Assembly (NCBI GenBank): GCA_964417875.1
Contig: CAYQJU010000023.1
Span: 1 to 39,569 of the forward strand
Length of the DNA stretch: 39,569 bases
Reading direction: 5' to 3'
DNA from: ZC4RG30 sp964417875
GTDB taxonomy: Bacteria > Pseudomonadota > Gammaproteobacteria > Steroidobacterales > Steroidobacteraceae
The notes under the pieces are model-generated. The model saw only the letters and a list, made by a program, of their open reading frames with translations. It searched no databases and was not told the origin of the DNA. The position numbers and the translations under genes are program-made. Shown here one piece after another: positions 8,860-16,103 of the stretch (position 1 is its first letter; each line of letters starts with the position of its first letter).

Positions 8860-9684
8860 ATGAGCCTGAAAGGCAAACTGCACTGCGTTGGCCAGACCGA
8901 CACGGGCAGGGTCCGCGAGCACAACGAGGACATGATCGCCGTCGATGGCGAACTGGGTCTTGCCGTGCTGGCCGATGGCATGGGCGGCTACAACGCCGGC
9001 GAGGTCGCAAGTGGCATTGCGGTGAAGACCGTGGTCAACCTGGTACGCGAAGCAATCGAGATGCAGGATCTGTCCGTGCCCGACCCGGGCACCGGGCTGT
9101 CGCGTCCCACCATCATCCTGCGCGACGCCATCCAGCGTGCCAACAAGATCATCTACCAGACGGCCCGCACGCAGACCCAGTGCCAGGGCATGGGCACCAC
9201 CGTGGTGGCCGCGCTGTTCTACGACAACAAGGTGACCGTGGCGCATGTCGGTGACTCGCGCCTGTACCGCATCCGCGGCAGCGAGATCGAGCAGGTCACC
9301 CTCGATCACTCGCTGCTGCAGGAACTGGTGGATCGCGGCTTTTATTCGCCCGAGGAGGCGCAGCGGGCCTCGAACAAGAACTACGTGACGCGCGCGCTGG
9401 GCGTGGAGACGCAGGTCGACGTGGAAATGCAGGAAATTCCCGTGCAAAAGGGCGATGTGTACCTGATGTGCTCGGATGGCCTGTCGGACATGATCGGTGA
9501 CGACGACATGGTGGTCACCGTCAACACCTTCGGCAACAACCTGTATTCGGTCGGCCAGCACCTGATCCAGCTCGCCAACGACAACGGCGGCAAGGACAAC
9601 ATCTCGGTGGTGCTCGCGCAGGTGATGGACTCATTTCCGGCGCGGCGCGGTATATTTGACAGGATTCTCAAGGTCTTCAGCTAA
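8860..9684 (+). CDS. PP2C-type Ser/Thr protein phosphatase (Stp1/PppA-like)
   Basis: 274 residues carrying all the metal-binding PP2C motifs: RVREHNEDM near the N-terminus, LADGMGGYNAGEVAS, GMGTTVVAALF, VAHVGDSRLYRI, YLMCSDGLSDMI and the final GGKDNISVVLAQV. It is cytoplasmic, with no signal peptide or anchor. It should dephosphorylate phospho-Ser/Thr proteins in a Mg/Mn-dependent way. The FHA gene starts 15 bases downstream, a common pairing in which the FHA protein reads the phosphothreonine state. No Hanks-type kinase is visible in the window, so the cognate kinase must be elsewhere. Confidence 0.93.
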   Translation: MSLKGKLHCVGQTDTGRVREHNEDMIAVDGELGLAVLADGMGGYNAGEVASGIAVKTVVNLVREAIEMQDLSVPDPGTGLSRPTIILRDAIQRANKIIYQTARTQTQCQGMGTTVVAALFYDNKVTVAHVGDSRLYRIRGSEIEQVTLDHSLLQELVDRGFYSPEEAQRASNKNYVTRALGVETQVDVEMQEIPVQKGDVYLMCSDGLSDMIGDDDMVVTVNTFGNNLYSVGQHLIQLANDNGGKDNISVVLAQVMDSFPARRGIFDRILKVFS

Positions 9685-9699
9685 GCAAAGGCGCTCAAC

Positions 9700-10416
9700 A
9701 TGGCAAGGTTAGTGCTGACTCTCGACGGCCAGGTTCTGGCCGAATACAACATGAACAAGGAGCGCTACACCGTGGGGCGCCTGCCGGACAACGACATCCG
9801 GATCGACAACCCTGCGGTCAGCGGGCATCACTCCCTGATCATCAACATCCTCAACGATTCATTCCTCGAGGACTTGAACAGCACCAACGGCACCTATGTC
9901 AACGGCAAGCTGATCAAGAAGCATGCCCTGCAGCATGGTGATGTGATCACGGTCGGGCACCACCAGCTGCGCTTCGTCGAGGATGACGACGCCCAGCAGG
10001 ATGAATTCGAGAAGACCATGGTGATCCAGCCCTCGCAGCGGCCGGTGGAGAAGATCCGCGCGGCGCGCGACAAGGCCGATGAGGCCATCGGCACTGCCAC
10101 CGCCACCAACATCCGCCGCGCGCTGCCCGATGGCGCGCAGCAGGTGAAGAAGGCGCGGCTGCAGGTGCTGTCCGGCGCGTTCGCCGGCCGCGAGCTCGAG
10201 CTGGTGAAGGCACTGACCACGCTGGGTCGTCCGGGCGTGCAGGTGGCGGCAGTCACGCGGCGCGCCGACGGCTTCTACATCGTGCATGTCGAGGCCGACA
10301 AGCCCGACAATTATCCGCTGGTGAACGGCGTGCCGATTGGCGCCCAGGCGCGCAAGCTGGCCGACAACGACGTCATCCAGCTGGCCGGCGTGAAGATGGG
10401 ATTCTTCGAGGGTTGA
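9700..10416 (+). CDS. Protein with two FHA domains
   Basis: 238 residues. The N-terminal FHA domain (about 20-90) has the core phosphothreonine-binding residues: YTVGRLPDNDIRIDNPAVSGHHS, then LEDLNSTNGTYVNGK. A charged linker (about 100-145, DEFEKTMVIQPSQRP) precedes a second, diverged FHA-like domain (about 150-238) with TLGRPGVQVAAVTRRADGFYI and LVNGVPIG. There the Ser-His and Asn-Gly-Thr pattern is incomplete, so only the first domain is likely to bind phosphothreonine. The linker threonine in EKTMVIQ resembles the phosphorylated ETT motif of GarA/OdhI-type proteins, a suggestion only. Translation starts at ATG 9700 behind AAAGG. It forms an operon with the upstream phosphatase and ends at the terminator 60 bases on. 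Confidence 0.9.
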   Translation: MARLVLTLDGQVLAEYNMNKERYTVGRLPDNDIRIDNPAVSGHHSLIINILNDSFLEDLNSTNGTYVNGKLIKKHALQHGDVITVGHHQLRFVEDDDAQQDEFEKTMVIQPSQRPVEKIRAARDKADEAIGTATATNIRRALPDGAQQVKKARLQVLSGAFAGRELELVKALTTLGRPGVQVAAVTRRADGFYIVHVEADKPDNYPLVNGVPIGAQARKLADNDVIQLAGVKMGFFEG

Positions 10417-10474
10417 CCGGCCGGGCCGCGCGCTGCGGCCGGCCCCGGCCACCGCCCGAAGGCTTCCCTGCCGG

Positions 10475-10510
10475 AATGAAAAACGCCGCCCGATGGCGGC
10501 GTTTTTCATT
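10475..10510. terminator. Perfect bidirectional rho-independent terminator
   Basis: AATGAAAAACGCCGCC (10475-10490), loop CGAT, then its exact complement ending GTTTTTCATT. The 16-bp perfect stem has A- and T-runs at both ends, so it can stop transcription from the FHA gene (plus) and from bfd (minus), which converge here. Confidence 0.93.
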
Positions 10511-10540
10511 GAACCGGGGGCTGCGTCCTCTGGGAGCGGA

Positions 10541-10735
10541 TCAGGCCGCGACGGCGCTGGTGCGGGCCACGGCAGCCTCATGCTGTTCGAAGGTCTCGCG
10601 GGCCATGCATTCGCAGGTGCCGCAGCAGGTGCTCACTTCCAGCTTCTCTTGCAGCGCCGCAAAGCTGCTGCATCCACTGGCCACCGCCGTGGCGATGTCG
10701 CGTTCCGTGATGTTCTGGCAGACACAGATGACCAT
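10541..10735 (-). CDS. bfd: Bacterioferritin-associated ferredoxin
   Basis: 64-residue [2Fe-2S] protein. The cluster cysteines are in MVICVCQ (Cys4, Cys6) and in VSTCCGTCECMA, the C-x-C ... C-x2-C pattern of Bfd. Bfd docks on bacterioferritin and supplies electrons to reduce and release stored iron; here bfr lies divergently 124 bases away. The C-terminal tail (EQHEAAVARTSAVAA) is unremarkable. ATG 10735 is the only sensible start. Confidence 0.95.
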   Translation of the reverse strand: MVICVCQNITERDIATAVASGCSSFAALQEKLEVSTCCGTCECMARETFEQHEAAVARTSAVAA

Positions 10736-10770
10736 GGGGCGATCCTAATGCGAATCGTTCGTGTTTGCAA
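10736..10770 (-). promoter_or_regulatory. bfd promoter with an embedded Fur-box-like site
   Basis: On the minus strand, TTGCAA (10770-10765), a 17-base spacer and TAGGAT (10747-10742) make a good sigma-70 promoter. Between the hexamers, AATGCGAATCGTT (10747-10759 on the plus strand) resembles a Fur box; aligned to the classical 19-mer I count 11 matches. A start point about 7 bases after the -10 would fall on the bfd ATG itself. Iron-repressed bfd is known in other bacteria; binding here is an inference. Confidence 0.6.
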
Positions 10771-10859
10771 CACATGACTTATTCCCGCTTGCCCCTCCCC
10801 CGGCCACAAGCTGGTAGCGTTCGACCCTGTCCATTCATCACTGTCCGAGGTCCCGATTC

Positions 10860-11336
10860 ATGCAAGGCGACAAGCAGGTCATCTCCTTCCTCAATGCCCA
10901 GCTCAAGATGGAGTTGACCGCGATCAACCAGTACTTCCTGCATGCCAGGATGCTGAAGAACTGGGGGCTGAAGCGCTGGGCCAAGCACGAATACGAGGAG
11001 TCCATCGAGGAGATGAAGCACGCCGACCTGCTGGTCGAGCGCGTGCTGACGCTGGGCGGGCTGCCGAACCTGCAGGACCTGGGCAAGCTGCTGGTGGGCG
11101 AGCATCCCATCGAGACGCTGGACTGCGACCTGAAGGTCGAATACGCCAGCCAGAAGCACCTGAAGGAGGCCATCGCGCACTGCGAGGCCTCGCGCGACTA
11201 TGTCAGCCGCGAGCTGTTCGAGAAGATCCTGTCGGACACCGAGGAGCACATCGACTACCTCGAGACGCAGGTGGAACTGATCTCGCGGGTCGGCGAGCAG
11301 AACTTCCTGCAGTCGCAGATGCACGAGGCAGGCTAG
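10860..11336 (+). CDS. bfr: Bacterioferritin (haem-binding subunit type)
   Basis: 158 residues, exactly the E. coli Bfr length. The ferroxidase residues are present (Glu18, Glu51, His54, and Glu94, Glu127 and His130 in the C-terminal helices: DYVSRELFEKILSDTEEHID). Met52, the ligand that holds haem between two subunits, is kept (EEMKHAD). The protein forms a 24-subunit shell that oxidises and stores iron in the cytoplasm. Bfd, encoded divergently, is its reductase partner. A GAGG about nine bases before ATG 10860 serves as ribosome site. A strong terminator follows directly. Confidence 0.96.
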   Translation: MQGDKQVISFLNAQLKMELTAINQYFLHARMLKNWGLKRWAKHEYEESIEEMKHADLLVERVLTLGGLPNLQDLGKLLVGEHPIETLDCDLKVEYASQKHLKEAIAHCEASRDYVSRELFEKILSDTEEHIDYLETQVELISRVGEQNFLQSQMHEAG

Positions 11337-11349
11337 CCACGCACGGCGA

Positions 11350-11381
11350 CCGGCGCCGCACCGCGTGGCGCCGGCATTTTT
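11350..11381 (+). terminator. Rho-independent terminator after bfr
   Basis: CCGGCGCC (11350-11357) pairs with GGCGCCGG (11367-11374), a 9-base loop, followed by CATTTTT. It lies just inside the convergence point with alr. Confidence 0.85.
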
Positions 11382-12461
11382 CTACACCCGTGCCAGCGGC
11401 ACACGCTGGCTCACGCCGCAGAGCAGTTCATAGGGGATGGTGCCGGCATGCGCGGCGATCTCCTCGACCGGCAGGCCCTCGCCCCACAGCACGGCCTCAT
11501 CGCCGACCCGCACCGAGGGCACTGCGCCCACATCCACGGCCAGCATGTCCATCGACACGCGCCCGACCACCCCGGCACGCTGCTGGCCGAGCAGCACGGG
11601 GGTTCCCACCGGCAGCGAACGCGGCAGGCCATCGCCATAACCGGCCGCGATGATGGCCACGCGGGTGTCGCGCTGCGCGCGCCAGGTGGCGCCATAGCCC
11701 ACGCCCTCCCCGCGCAGCACATCGCGCAGCGCGATGACCGTGGAGACCAGGCGCATGGCCGGCCGCAACCCGAGCTGCGAACCCAGCAGGTCGGCGAACG
11801 GCGAGACGCCATACAGCGCAAGCCCGGGACGAACCCATTCCGCATGCGCCTCGGGATGGGCGAAGACGCCGGCGGAATTGCACAGGCTGCGCTGCCAGGC
11901 ACCCTGCCCCGTGAGCTGCGCGAAACCTGCGACCTGCCGCGCCGTCATCTCGTCGTCGGGTTCATCGGCGGATGCGAAATGCGTCATCAGGCGCAGTCCG
12001 GCGATGCGCGGCTGCAGTGCCGCAAGGCGCGCCAGCACCGACGGCACCTGCCCGGGCCTGAAGCCCAGGCGGTTCATGCCGGTGTCGATCTTCAGCCACA
12101 CCACCAGCGGCCTGGGGGGCGGCGGGACCGATTCCAGTTGCGCCAGCTGCTCCGGGCAATGCACGACGATCTGCAGGTCCTGAGCGGCCGCATCGTGCAG
12201 CTGTGCCGCCTCGAACACCCCCTCGAGCAGCACCACGGGCTTGCTGATGCCCGAGATGCGCAGCGCCAGCGCTTCGGGCAGGCGCGCCACGCCGAATGCA
12301 TCGGCATCGTCCAGGCAGCGTGCGGTCTCGACCAGCCCGTGCCCGTATGCATTGGCCTTGACCACCGCCATGATGCGGCTGCCCGCCGCCACTTGCCGGA
12401 TGCGCGCAACATTGTGCCGCAGCGCCGCGGCGCTGACCTCGGCGCGGATCGGCGAGATCAC
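11382..12461 (-). CDS. alr: Alanine racemase, biosynthetic
   Basis: 359 residues. The PLP lysine is in MAVVKANAYGHG near the N-terminus; the catalytic tyrosine is in GVGYGATWRA of the C-terminal beta domain. LKIDTGMNRLGF, THFASADEPDD, LCNSAGVFAH and RPGLALYGVSPF are family landmarks. It interconverts L- and D-alanine for peptidoglycan. The start is GTG 12461, whose GTGA overlaps the dnaB stop; AAGG lies nine bases upstream, and the protein then begins ISPIRAEVSAAALRHN as expected. Longer readings would lie inside the dnaB frame. The dnaB-alr order is common in gammaproteobacteria. Confidence 0.95.
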   Translation of the reverse strand: MISPIRAEVSAAALRHNVARIRQVAAGSRIMAVVKANAYGHGLVETARCLDDADAFGVARLPEALALRISGISKPVVLLEGVFEAAQLHDAAAQDLQIVVHCPEQLAQLESVPPPPRPLVVWLKIDTGMNRLGFRPGQVPSVLARLAALQPRIAGLRLMTHFASADEPDDEMTARQVAGFAQLTGQGAWQRSLCNSAGVFAHPEAHAEWVRPGLALYGVSPFADLLGSQLGLRPAMRLVSTVIALRDVLRGEGVGYGATWRAQRDTRVAIIAAGYGDGLPRSLPVGTPVLLGQQRAGVVGRVSMDMLAVDVGAVPSVRVGDEAVLWGEGLPVEEIAAHAGTIPYELLCGVSQRVPLARV

Positions 12462-14233
12462 CTCAGCACGCCTTCGGCATAGGCCTCGGGCATGAAGTTC
12501 GAGAAGCGCGTGTACTTGCCCTGGAAGGTGAGCACGAAGTGGCCGGTCTCGCCGTTCCTGTGCTTGGCCAGCTCGACATCGGCCTCGCCCTTGCGGGGGG
12601 AGTTCTTGTCGTAATACTCCTCGCGATAGATGAACAGGATCATGTCTGCATCCTGCTCGATCGCGCCCGAGTTGTGGGTGACGATGCCATCCGCCAGCCA
12701 GCATGCGGGACCGGGGACGGTCAGATCGAAGACGTCCTCTTCGCCGGCCGGAGTGACTGCTACCACCCGGTCCCAGAAAAGGGAATCCGGCTGTAAAATT
12801 TTTCGGAACAGCGCGAGCCGGTCGCCGGCATTCAGCTCGGCGACCGTCTTCCAGCCCTCACCGCCCAGCAGACGATGTTCCGCAGTCGCCCTGATCGAAC
12901 GCCCACTGGCCAGCTGTACATGAAAAACCGGCTTGCGCCCGACATGCCAGACCTTGTCGGCGTGGGCGCGGACCAGACGCTGCTGCTCGTCCACGGCCCA
13001 GACATCAGGCGCCTGACCCACCAGATCGGCGACAGGCACGCGGCGGCCATCGGTGAGGCAGACCAGCGTATCGCCGGTGACGCACTCGCGAAGATCCGAC
13101 ATCACCGGCTTCTTCCCCTCGCGCTGCTCCACGCTGCGGTTCAGCTGCGACAGGGCGATCACGGGGACATCCAGTTCCTTGGCCAGGGCCTTCAGGCCGC
13201 GCGAGATCTCCGAGATCTCCGTGGCGCGGTTCTCCTTCGTGCCGCTGACCTGCATCAGCTGCAGGTAATCGACGATCACCAGGTGCAGGCCGTGCTCGCG
13301 CTTCACGCGGCGGGCGCGGGCGCGCAGGTCGGTGGGCGTCAGCGCCGGCTGGTCGTCGATGTAGATGCGTGCTTCCTGCAGCTGGCTGGTGGCGCTGCTG
13401 ATCCGCGCCCAGTCCTGGTCGCTGATGCGCCCGGAGCGGATGTCGTGCAGCGGCACGCCGCCCACCGAGGAGAGCATGCGGGTCATCAGCTGCTCGGTGG
13501 GCATTTCCATCGAGAAGATCAGCACCGTGCCACGCACCTTGTGGTCCAGCGCGACGTTCTCGCCGATGTTGATGGCCAGCGTGGTCTTGCCCATGCCGGG
13601 ACGGCCGGCCACGATGACCAGGTCACCGCCGCGCAGGCCGCCGGTGAGCTTGTCGAAATCGGTGAAGCCGCTGGGCGTGCCGCGCAGGCTGTCGGGATTG
13701 GTGTGCCACTCGTCGATCTGGTCGATCAGCGCCGGCAGCATCGAGCGCACCGAGCGCGCGCCATCGGTGCGGCCGGCGCCGCGTTCGGCGATCTCGAACA
13801 CGCGCGCCTCGGCCTCGTTGACCAGCTCCCGCGCCGAAAGACCCTCGTCGCTGTAGACGGATGAAACGATGGCATTGCCGGCACTGATCAGCGAGCGCAG
13901 CAGCGAGCGCTCGCGCACGATCTGCGCATAGGCGCGCACATTTGCCGCGGTGGGGGTGTCGCGCACCAGCGTCGACAGGTAGGCCAGGCCGCCGACATCG
14001 GCCAGCTTGCCGAGCCGCTCCAGGCGCTCGGAAACCGTGACCACGTCGATCGCCTTCGATTCGGCCACCAGCTCGGCGATGGCGTCGAACACCATGCGGT
14101 GGTCGGGACGGTAGAAATCGTCGGCGGTGATGCTGTCGCCGACCTGGTCCCAGGCCTGCGTGTCGAGCAGCAGGCCGCCGAGCACGGCCTGCTCGGCGTC
14201 GGTCGAATGGGGAGGAGTATGGAGCCGGTCCAT
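12458..14233 (-). CDS. dnaB: Replicative DNA helicase DnaB, interrupted by an in-frame intein
   Basis: 591 residues as translated, or 453 once the 138-residue intein is removed, normal for DnaB. The N-terminal domain starts MDRLHTPPHSTDAEQAVLGG. The RecA-like motor has Walker A IVAGRPGMGKTTLAINIG, Walker B LVIVDYLQLM, and the loop SDLRE/SGAIEQDADMILFI, which the intein splits. The C-terminus is FSNFMPEAYAEGVLR. The hexamer unwinds the fork. The host domain is intact on both sides of the insert, so a functional helicase depends on splicing. The ATG lies in the 3-prime arm of a perfect inverted repeat and has no evident ribosome site. alr overlaps its stop by 4 bases. Confidence 0.96.
   Translation of the reverse strand: MDRLHTPPHSTDAEQAVLGGLLLDTQAWDQVGDSITADDFYRPDHRMVFDAIAELVAESKAIDVVTVSERLERLGKLADVGGLAYLSTLVRDTPTAANVRAYAQIVRERSLLRSLISAGNAIVSSVYSDEGLSARELVNEAEARVFEIAERGAGRTDGARSVRSMLPALIDQIDEWHTNPDSLRGTPSGFTDFDKLTGGLRGGDLVIVAGRPGMGKTTLAINIGENVALDHKVRGTVLIFSMEMPTEQLMTRMLSSVGGVPLHDIRSGRISDQDWARISSATSQLQEARIYIDDQPALTPTDLRARARRVKREHGLHLVIVDYLQLMQVSGTKENRATEISEISRGLKALAKELDVPVIALSQLNRSVEQREGKKPVMSDLRECVTGDTLVCLTDGRRVPVADLVGQAPDVWAVDEQQRLVRAHADKVWHVGRKPVFHVQLASGRSIRATAEHRLLGGEGWKTVAELNAGDRLALFRKILQPDSLFWDRVVAVTPAGEEDVFDLTVPGPACWLADGIVTHNSGAIEQDADMILFIYREEYYDKNSPRKGEADVELAKHRNGETGHFVLTFQGKYTRFSNFMPEAYAEGVLR
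12671..13084 (-). other. DnaB mini-intein, 138 residues, no homing endonuclease
   Basis: Residues 384-521 of the DnaB reading frame. The insert opens with Cys (CVTGDTLVCLTDGRRV, splicing block A). Block B has the Thr-x-x-His pattern in IRATAEHRLL, block F is EEDVFDLTVPGP, and it ends VTHN followed by extein Ser (block G, His-Asn/Ser). All residues needed for splicing are visible. At 138 residues it is close to the minimum for the family and has no LAGLIDADG domain. The short linker FRKILQPDSLFWD, where such a domain would sit, is encoded by noticeably AT-richer bases (about 12770-12810). It closely resembles the cyanobacterial and Rhodothermus DnaB inteins (from memory). Confidence 0.95.
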
Positions 14234-14270
14234 GCCAGGGCTATTCTGGCCCAGTGACGCTGGACCGGCT
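14223..14270 (-). promoter_or_regulatory. Inverted repeat enclosing the dnaB start codon
   Basis: AGCCGGTCCA (14223-14232) and TGGACCGGCT (14261-14270) are perfect 10-base complements, 28 bases apart. In the dnaB mRNA the 3-prime arm holds two bases of the ATG (start at 14233) and the next codons. A second, smaller hairpin can form inside. No Shine-Dalgarno stands out. The structure could limit dnaB translation or couple it to rplI; this is inference. Confidence 0.55.
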
Positions 14271-14292
14271 ACGGATCAACCTGCGGAGAAGC

Positions 14293-14301
14293 TGTGGAAA
14301 A
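14293..14301 (-). promoter_or_regulatory. DnaA box upstream of dnaB
   Basis: TTTTCCACA on the minus strand matches the DnaA-box consensus TT(A/T)TNCACA at every position. It lies in the 70-base gap between rplI and dnaB. A single box can occur by chance, so a regulatory role is tentative. Confidence 0.45.
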
Positions 14302-14303
14302 GA

Positions 14304-14759
14304 TCAGCCCTGCTCTTCCGCTTCGATCACCACGGGCATCTCGATGTCGATGTCGGTGTGCAGATGCACCGACACCACATGCTCGCCCACGGTGCGCAGC
14401 GGCCCGTCGGGCAGGCGCAGCTCGCCGCGCGAGATTTCCTGGCCGGCTGCCGTGGCGGCCTCGGCAATGTCGTTGGTGCCGATGGAGCCGAACAGCTTGC
14501 CCTCGTTGCCGGCCTTGGCGCGGATGGTGAGCGTGAAGCCTTCGAGTTTCGCCTTGCGGGCTTCGGCACCGGCCAGCGCATCGCTCGCGACCTTCTCGAG
14601 CTCGGCGCGGCGCGCCTCGAACTTCTTCACGTTCGCCGGGGTGGCCAGCGTGGCTTTGCCCTTGGGCAGCAGGAAATTGCGGGCGTAGCCGGAACGCACC
14701 TGGACGCGATCGCCCAGGTTGCCGAGGTTGGCCACTTTTTCCAGAAGAATGACATCCAT
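14304..14759 (-). CDS. rplI: 50S ribosomal protein L9
   Basis: 151 residues with the classic L9 start MDVILLEKVANLGNLGDRVQV and RSGYARNFLLPKGKA, a central long helix (about 50-80, AEARKAKLEG) and the C-terminal RNA-binding domain with KLFGSIGTNDIA. It binds 23S rRNA. An AGGTC lies just before ATG 14759, ten bases after the rpsR stop. It is the third gene of rpsF-rpsR-rplI. Confidence 0.98.
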   Translation of the reverse strand: MDVILLEKVANLGNLGDRVQVRSGYARNFLLPKGKATLATPANVKKFEARRAELEKVASDALAGAEARKAKLEGFTLTIRAKAGNEGKLFGSIGTNDIAEAATAAGQEISRGELRLPDGPLRTVGEHVVSVHLHTDIDIEMPVVIEAEEQG

Positions 14760-14769
14760 GGAAATGACC

Positions 14770-14994
14770 TCAGTGCTGATCGGTGTAGGGCAGCAGCGCC
14801 AGGTAGCGCGCGCGCTTGATGGCCACGGACAGCTGGCGCTGGAAGTAGCTCTTGGTGCCGGTGATGCGGCTGGGCACGATCTTGCCGGTCTCGGAGATGT
14901 AGCCCTTGAGCGTGGCCAGGTCCTTGTAATCGATGGACTTCACGCCCTCGGCGGTGAAGCGGCAGAACTTCTTGCGGCGGATGAATCGCGACAT
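14770..14994 (-). CDS. rpsR: 30S ribosomal protein S18
   Basis: 74 residues: MSRFIRRKKFCRFTAEGV, KDLATLKGYISETGKIVPSR and TGTKSYFQRQLSVAIKRAR are diagnostic of S18. It binds next to S6 on the small-subunit platform. A strong AAGGAG precedes ATG 14994. It carries one cysteine (Cys11), not a zinc-binding set. Confidence 0.98.
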   Translation of the reverse strand: MSRFIRRKKFCRFTAEGVKSIDYKDLATLKGYISETGKIVPSRITGTKSYFQRQLSVAIKRARYLALLPYTDQH

Positions 14995-15005
14995 GTTGGT
15001 CTCCT

Positions 15006-15386
15006 TCAGCGGGCGCCGGCTTCGTCGCCGTCATCGTCGCGGTCGCGGCGACGGTCGGCATCCTCGTCATCGCCACGGGCCATCGGCGACGGCTCGGTGA
15101 CGGCCTCGTCCATCGCCACCACCAGGTGACGCAGCACCGCGTCGCTGAAGCGGAACGCGCCGGTCAGCTCGGCCAGCGTGGCCTGGTCGGTCTCGATGTT
15201 CATCAGCAGGTAGTGCGCCTTGTGCACCTTGGCGATGGGGAAGGCCAGCTGGCGGCGGCCCCAGTCCTCGACGCGGTGGACCGAACCACCGGTGGCGGTG
15301 ACCATGCCCTTGTAACGCTCGAGCATGGCGGGAACCTGCTCGCTCTGGTCCGGGTGCACCAGGACCACGATCTCGTAGTGCCTCAT
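15006..15386 (-). CDS. rpsF: 30S ribosomal protein S6
   Basis: 126 residues: MRHYEIVVLVHPDQSEQVPA, then VEDWGRRQLAFPIAKVHKAHYLLMNIE are typical S6. The last 25 or so residues (GDDEDADRRRDRDDDGDE) form a highly charged tail, in line with the variable acidic C-terminus of S6 that RimK glutamylates in E. coli. AAGGAG lies 5 bases before ATG 15386. It leads the rpsF-rpsR-rplI(-dnaB-alr) operon and has its own promoter upstream. Confidence 0.97.
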   Translation of the reverse strand: MRHYEIVVLVHPDQSEQVPAMLERYKGMVTATGGSVHRVEDWGRRQLAFPIAKVHKAHYLLMNIETDQATLAELTGAFRFSDAVLRHLVVAMDEAVTEPSPMARGDDEDADRRRDRDDDGDEAGAR

Positions 15387-15447
15387 GGAATCTCCTTGTG
15401 GATATAGCCACCCGCTTCAAGGCGTGCGGTGTGGCAAGGGGGCGCGA

Positions 15448-15476
15448 AGTGTACTCAAGGGGGGGCGGGCGGGCAA
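15448..15476 (-). promoter_or_regulatory. Promoter of the rpsF ribosomal operon
   Basis: On the minus strand, TTGCCC (15476-15471), a 17-base spacer and TACACT (15453-15448), about 60 bases before the rpsF ATG. An 8-bp inverted repeat (GGGCGGGC 15463-15470 with GCCCGCCC 15486-15493) overlaps the -35 side and may also end transcripts from the esterase gene. Confidence 0.6.
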
Positions 15477-15501
15477 GCGAGGGACGCCCGCCCGGGCGAC
15501 G

Positions 15502-16101
15502 CTACTGCAGCATGTCTGCCAGCACCGGGGCGATGCGTTCGGCGATCAGGGCATAACCGCGGTCGTTCGGATGCACCTGGTCGGCCATGTAGTCGGCCCG
15601 GCCGAAGGTGTCGCCCAGCACATCGGGCACATGCGCCGCATCATGGCGCGCGGCCAGCTCCGCGAAACGCGCCGCGTAGGCGTCGCCGAGCAGGCTGCCG
15701 CGGACCCCCACCAGCAGCACGGCCGCGCCATCGGCCTGCAGGCGCAGGATCAGCGTTTCCAGGTTGCGGAAAGTGGTGGCGGGATCGACCCGCCGCAGTA
15801 CGTCGTTGCCCCCCAGCAGCAGGATGACCACCGACGGCTGCAGGGCCAGCACCTCGTCGACGCGCTCCAGGCCATCGGCGGTGGTGTTGCCGGGCACGCC
15901 GAGGTTCTCGATGGGACGTCCGATGTGCTTTTCGAGCAGCGGCACGAAGCCGCCGCCCGAAGAGCCGGTGCCATGGACCAGGCTGTCACCGAAGGCAACA
16001 ATGGGGCCTTCACGCGTGGCCTGCGGAACCTCGCCGGCACAGCCGCCGAGCAGCAGGAGCCATGCCGCCAGCCAGGCTGGAACGATGGCTCCACGACGCA
16101 T
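15502..16101 (-). CDS. SGNH/GDSL hydrolase, lipoprotein (TesA-like esterase)
   Basis: 199 residues. The N-terminus is a lipoprotein signal (WLAAWLLLLGGC, lipid cysteine about residue 21). The catalytic blocks are present: block I IVAFGDSLVHGTGSS (Ser nucleophile), block II Gly in GVPGNTTADG, block III GGND, and block V DQVHPNDRGY with the Asp-His pair. This matches arylesterase/thioesterase I/lysophospholipase L1 (TesA) enzymes, which cleave short acyl or aryl esters in the periplasm. Its ATG at 16101 begins two bases after the stop of the duplicated-domain gene, so translation is coupled. It is the last gene of the TonB-receptor operon, which suggests it removes ester groups from the imported substrate. 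Confidence 0.9.
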   Translation of the reverse strand: MRRGAIVPAWLAAWLLLLGGCAGEVPQATREGPIVAFGDSLVHGTGSSGGGFVPLLEKHIGRPIENLGVPGNTTADGLERVDEVLALQPSVVILLLGGNDVLRRVDPATTFRNLETLILRLQADGAAVLLVGVRGSLLGDAYAARFAELAARHDAAHVPDVLGDTFGRADYMADQVHPNDRGYALIAERIAPVLADMLQ

Positions 16102-16103
16102 GC

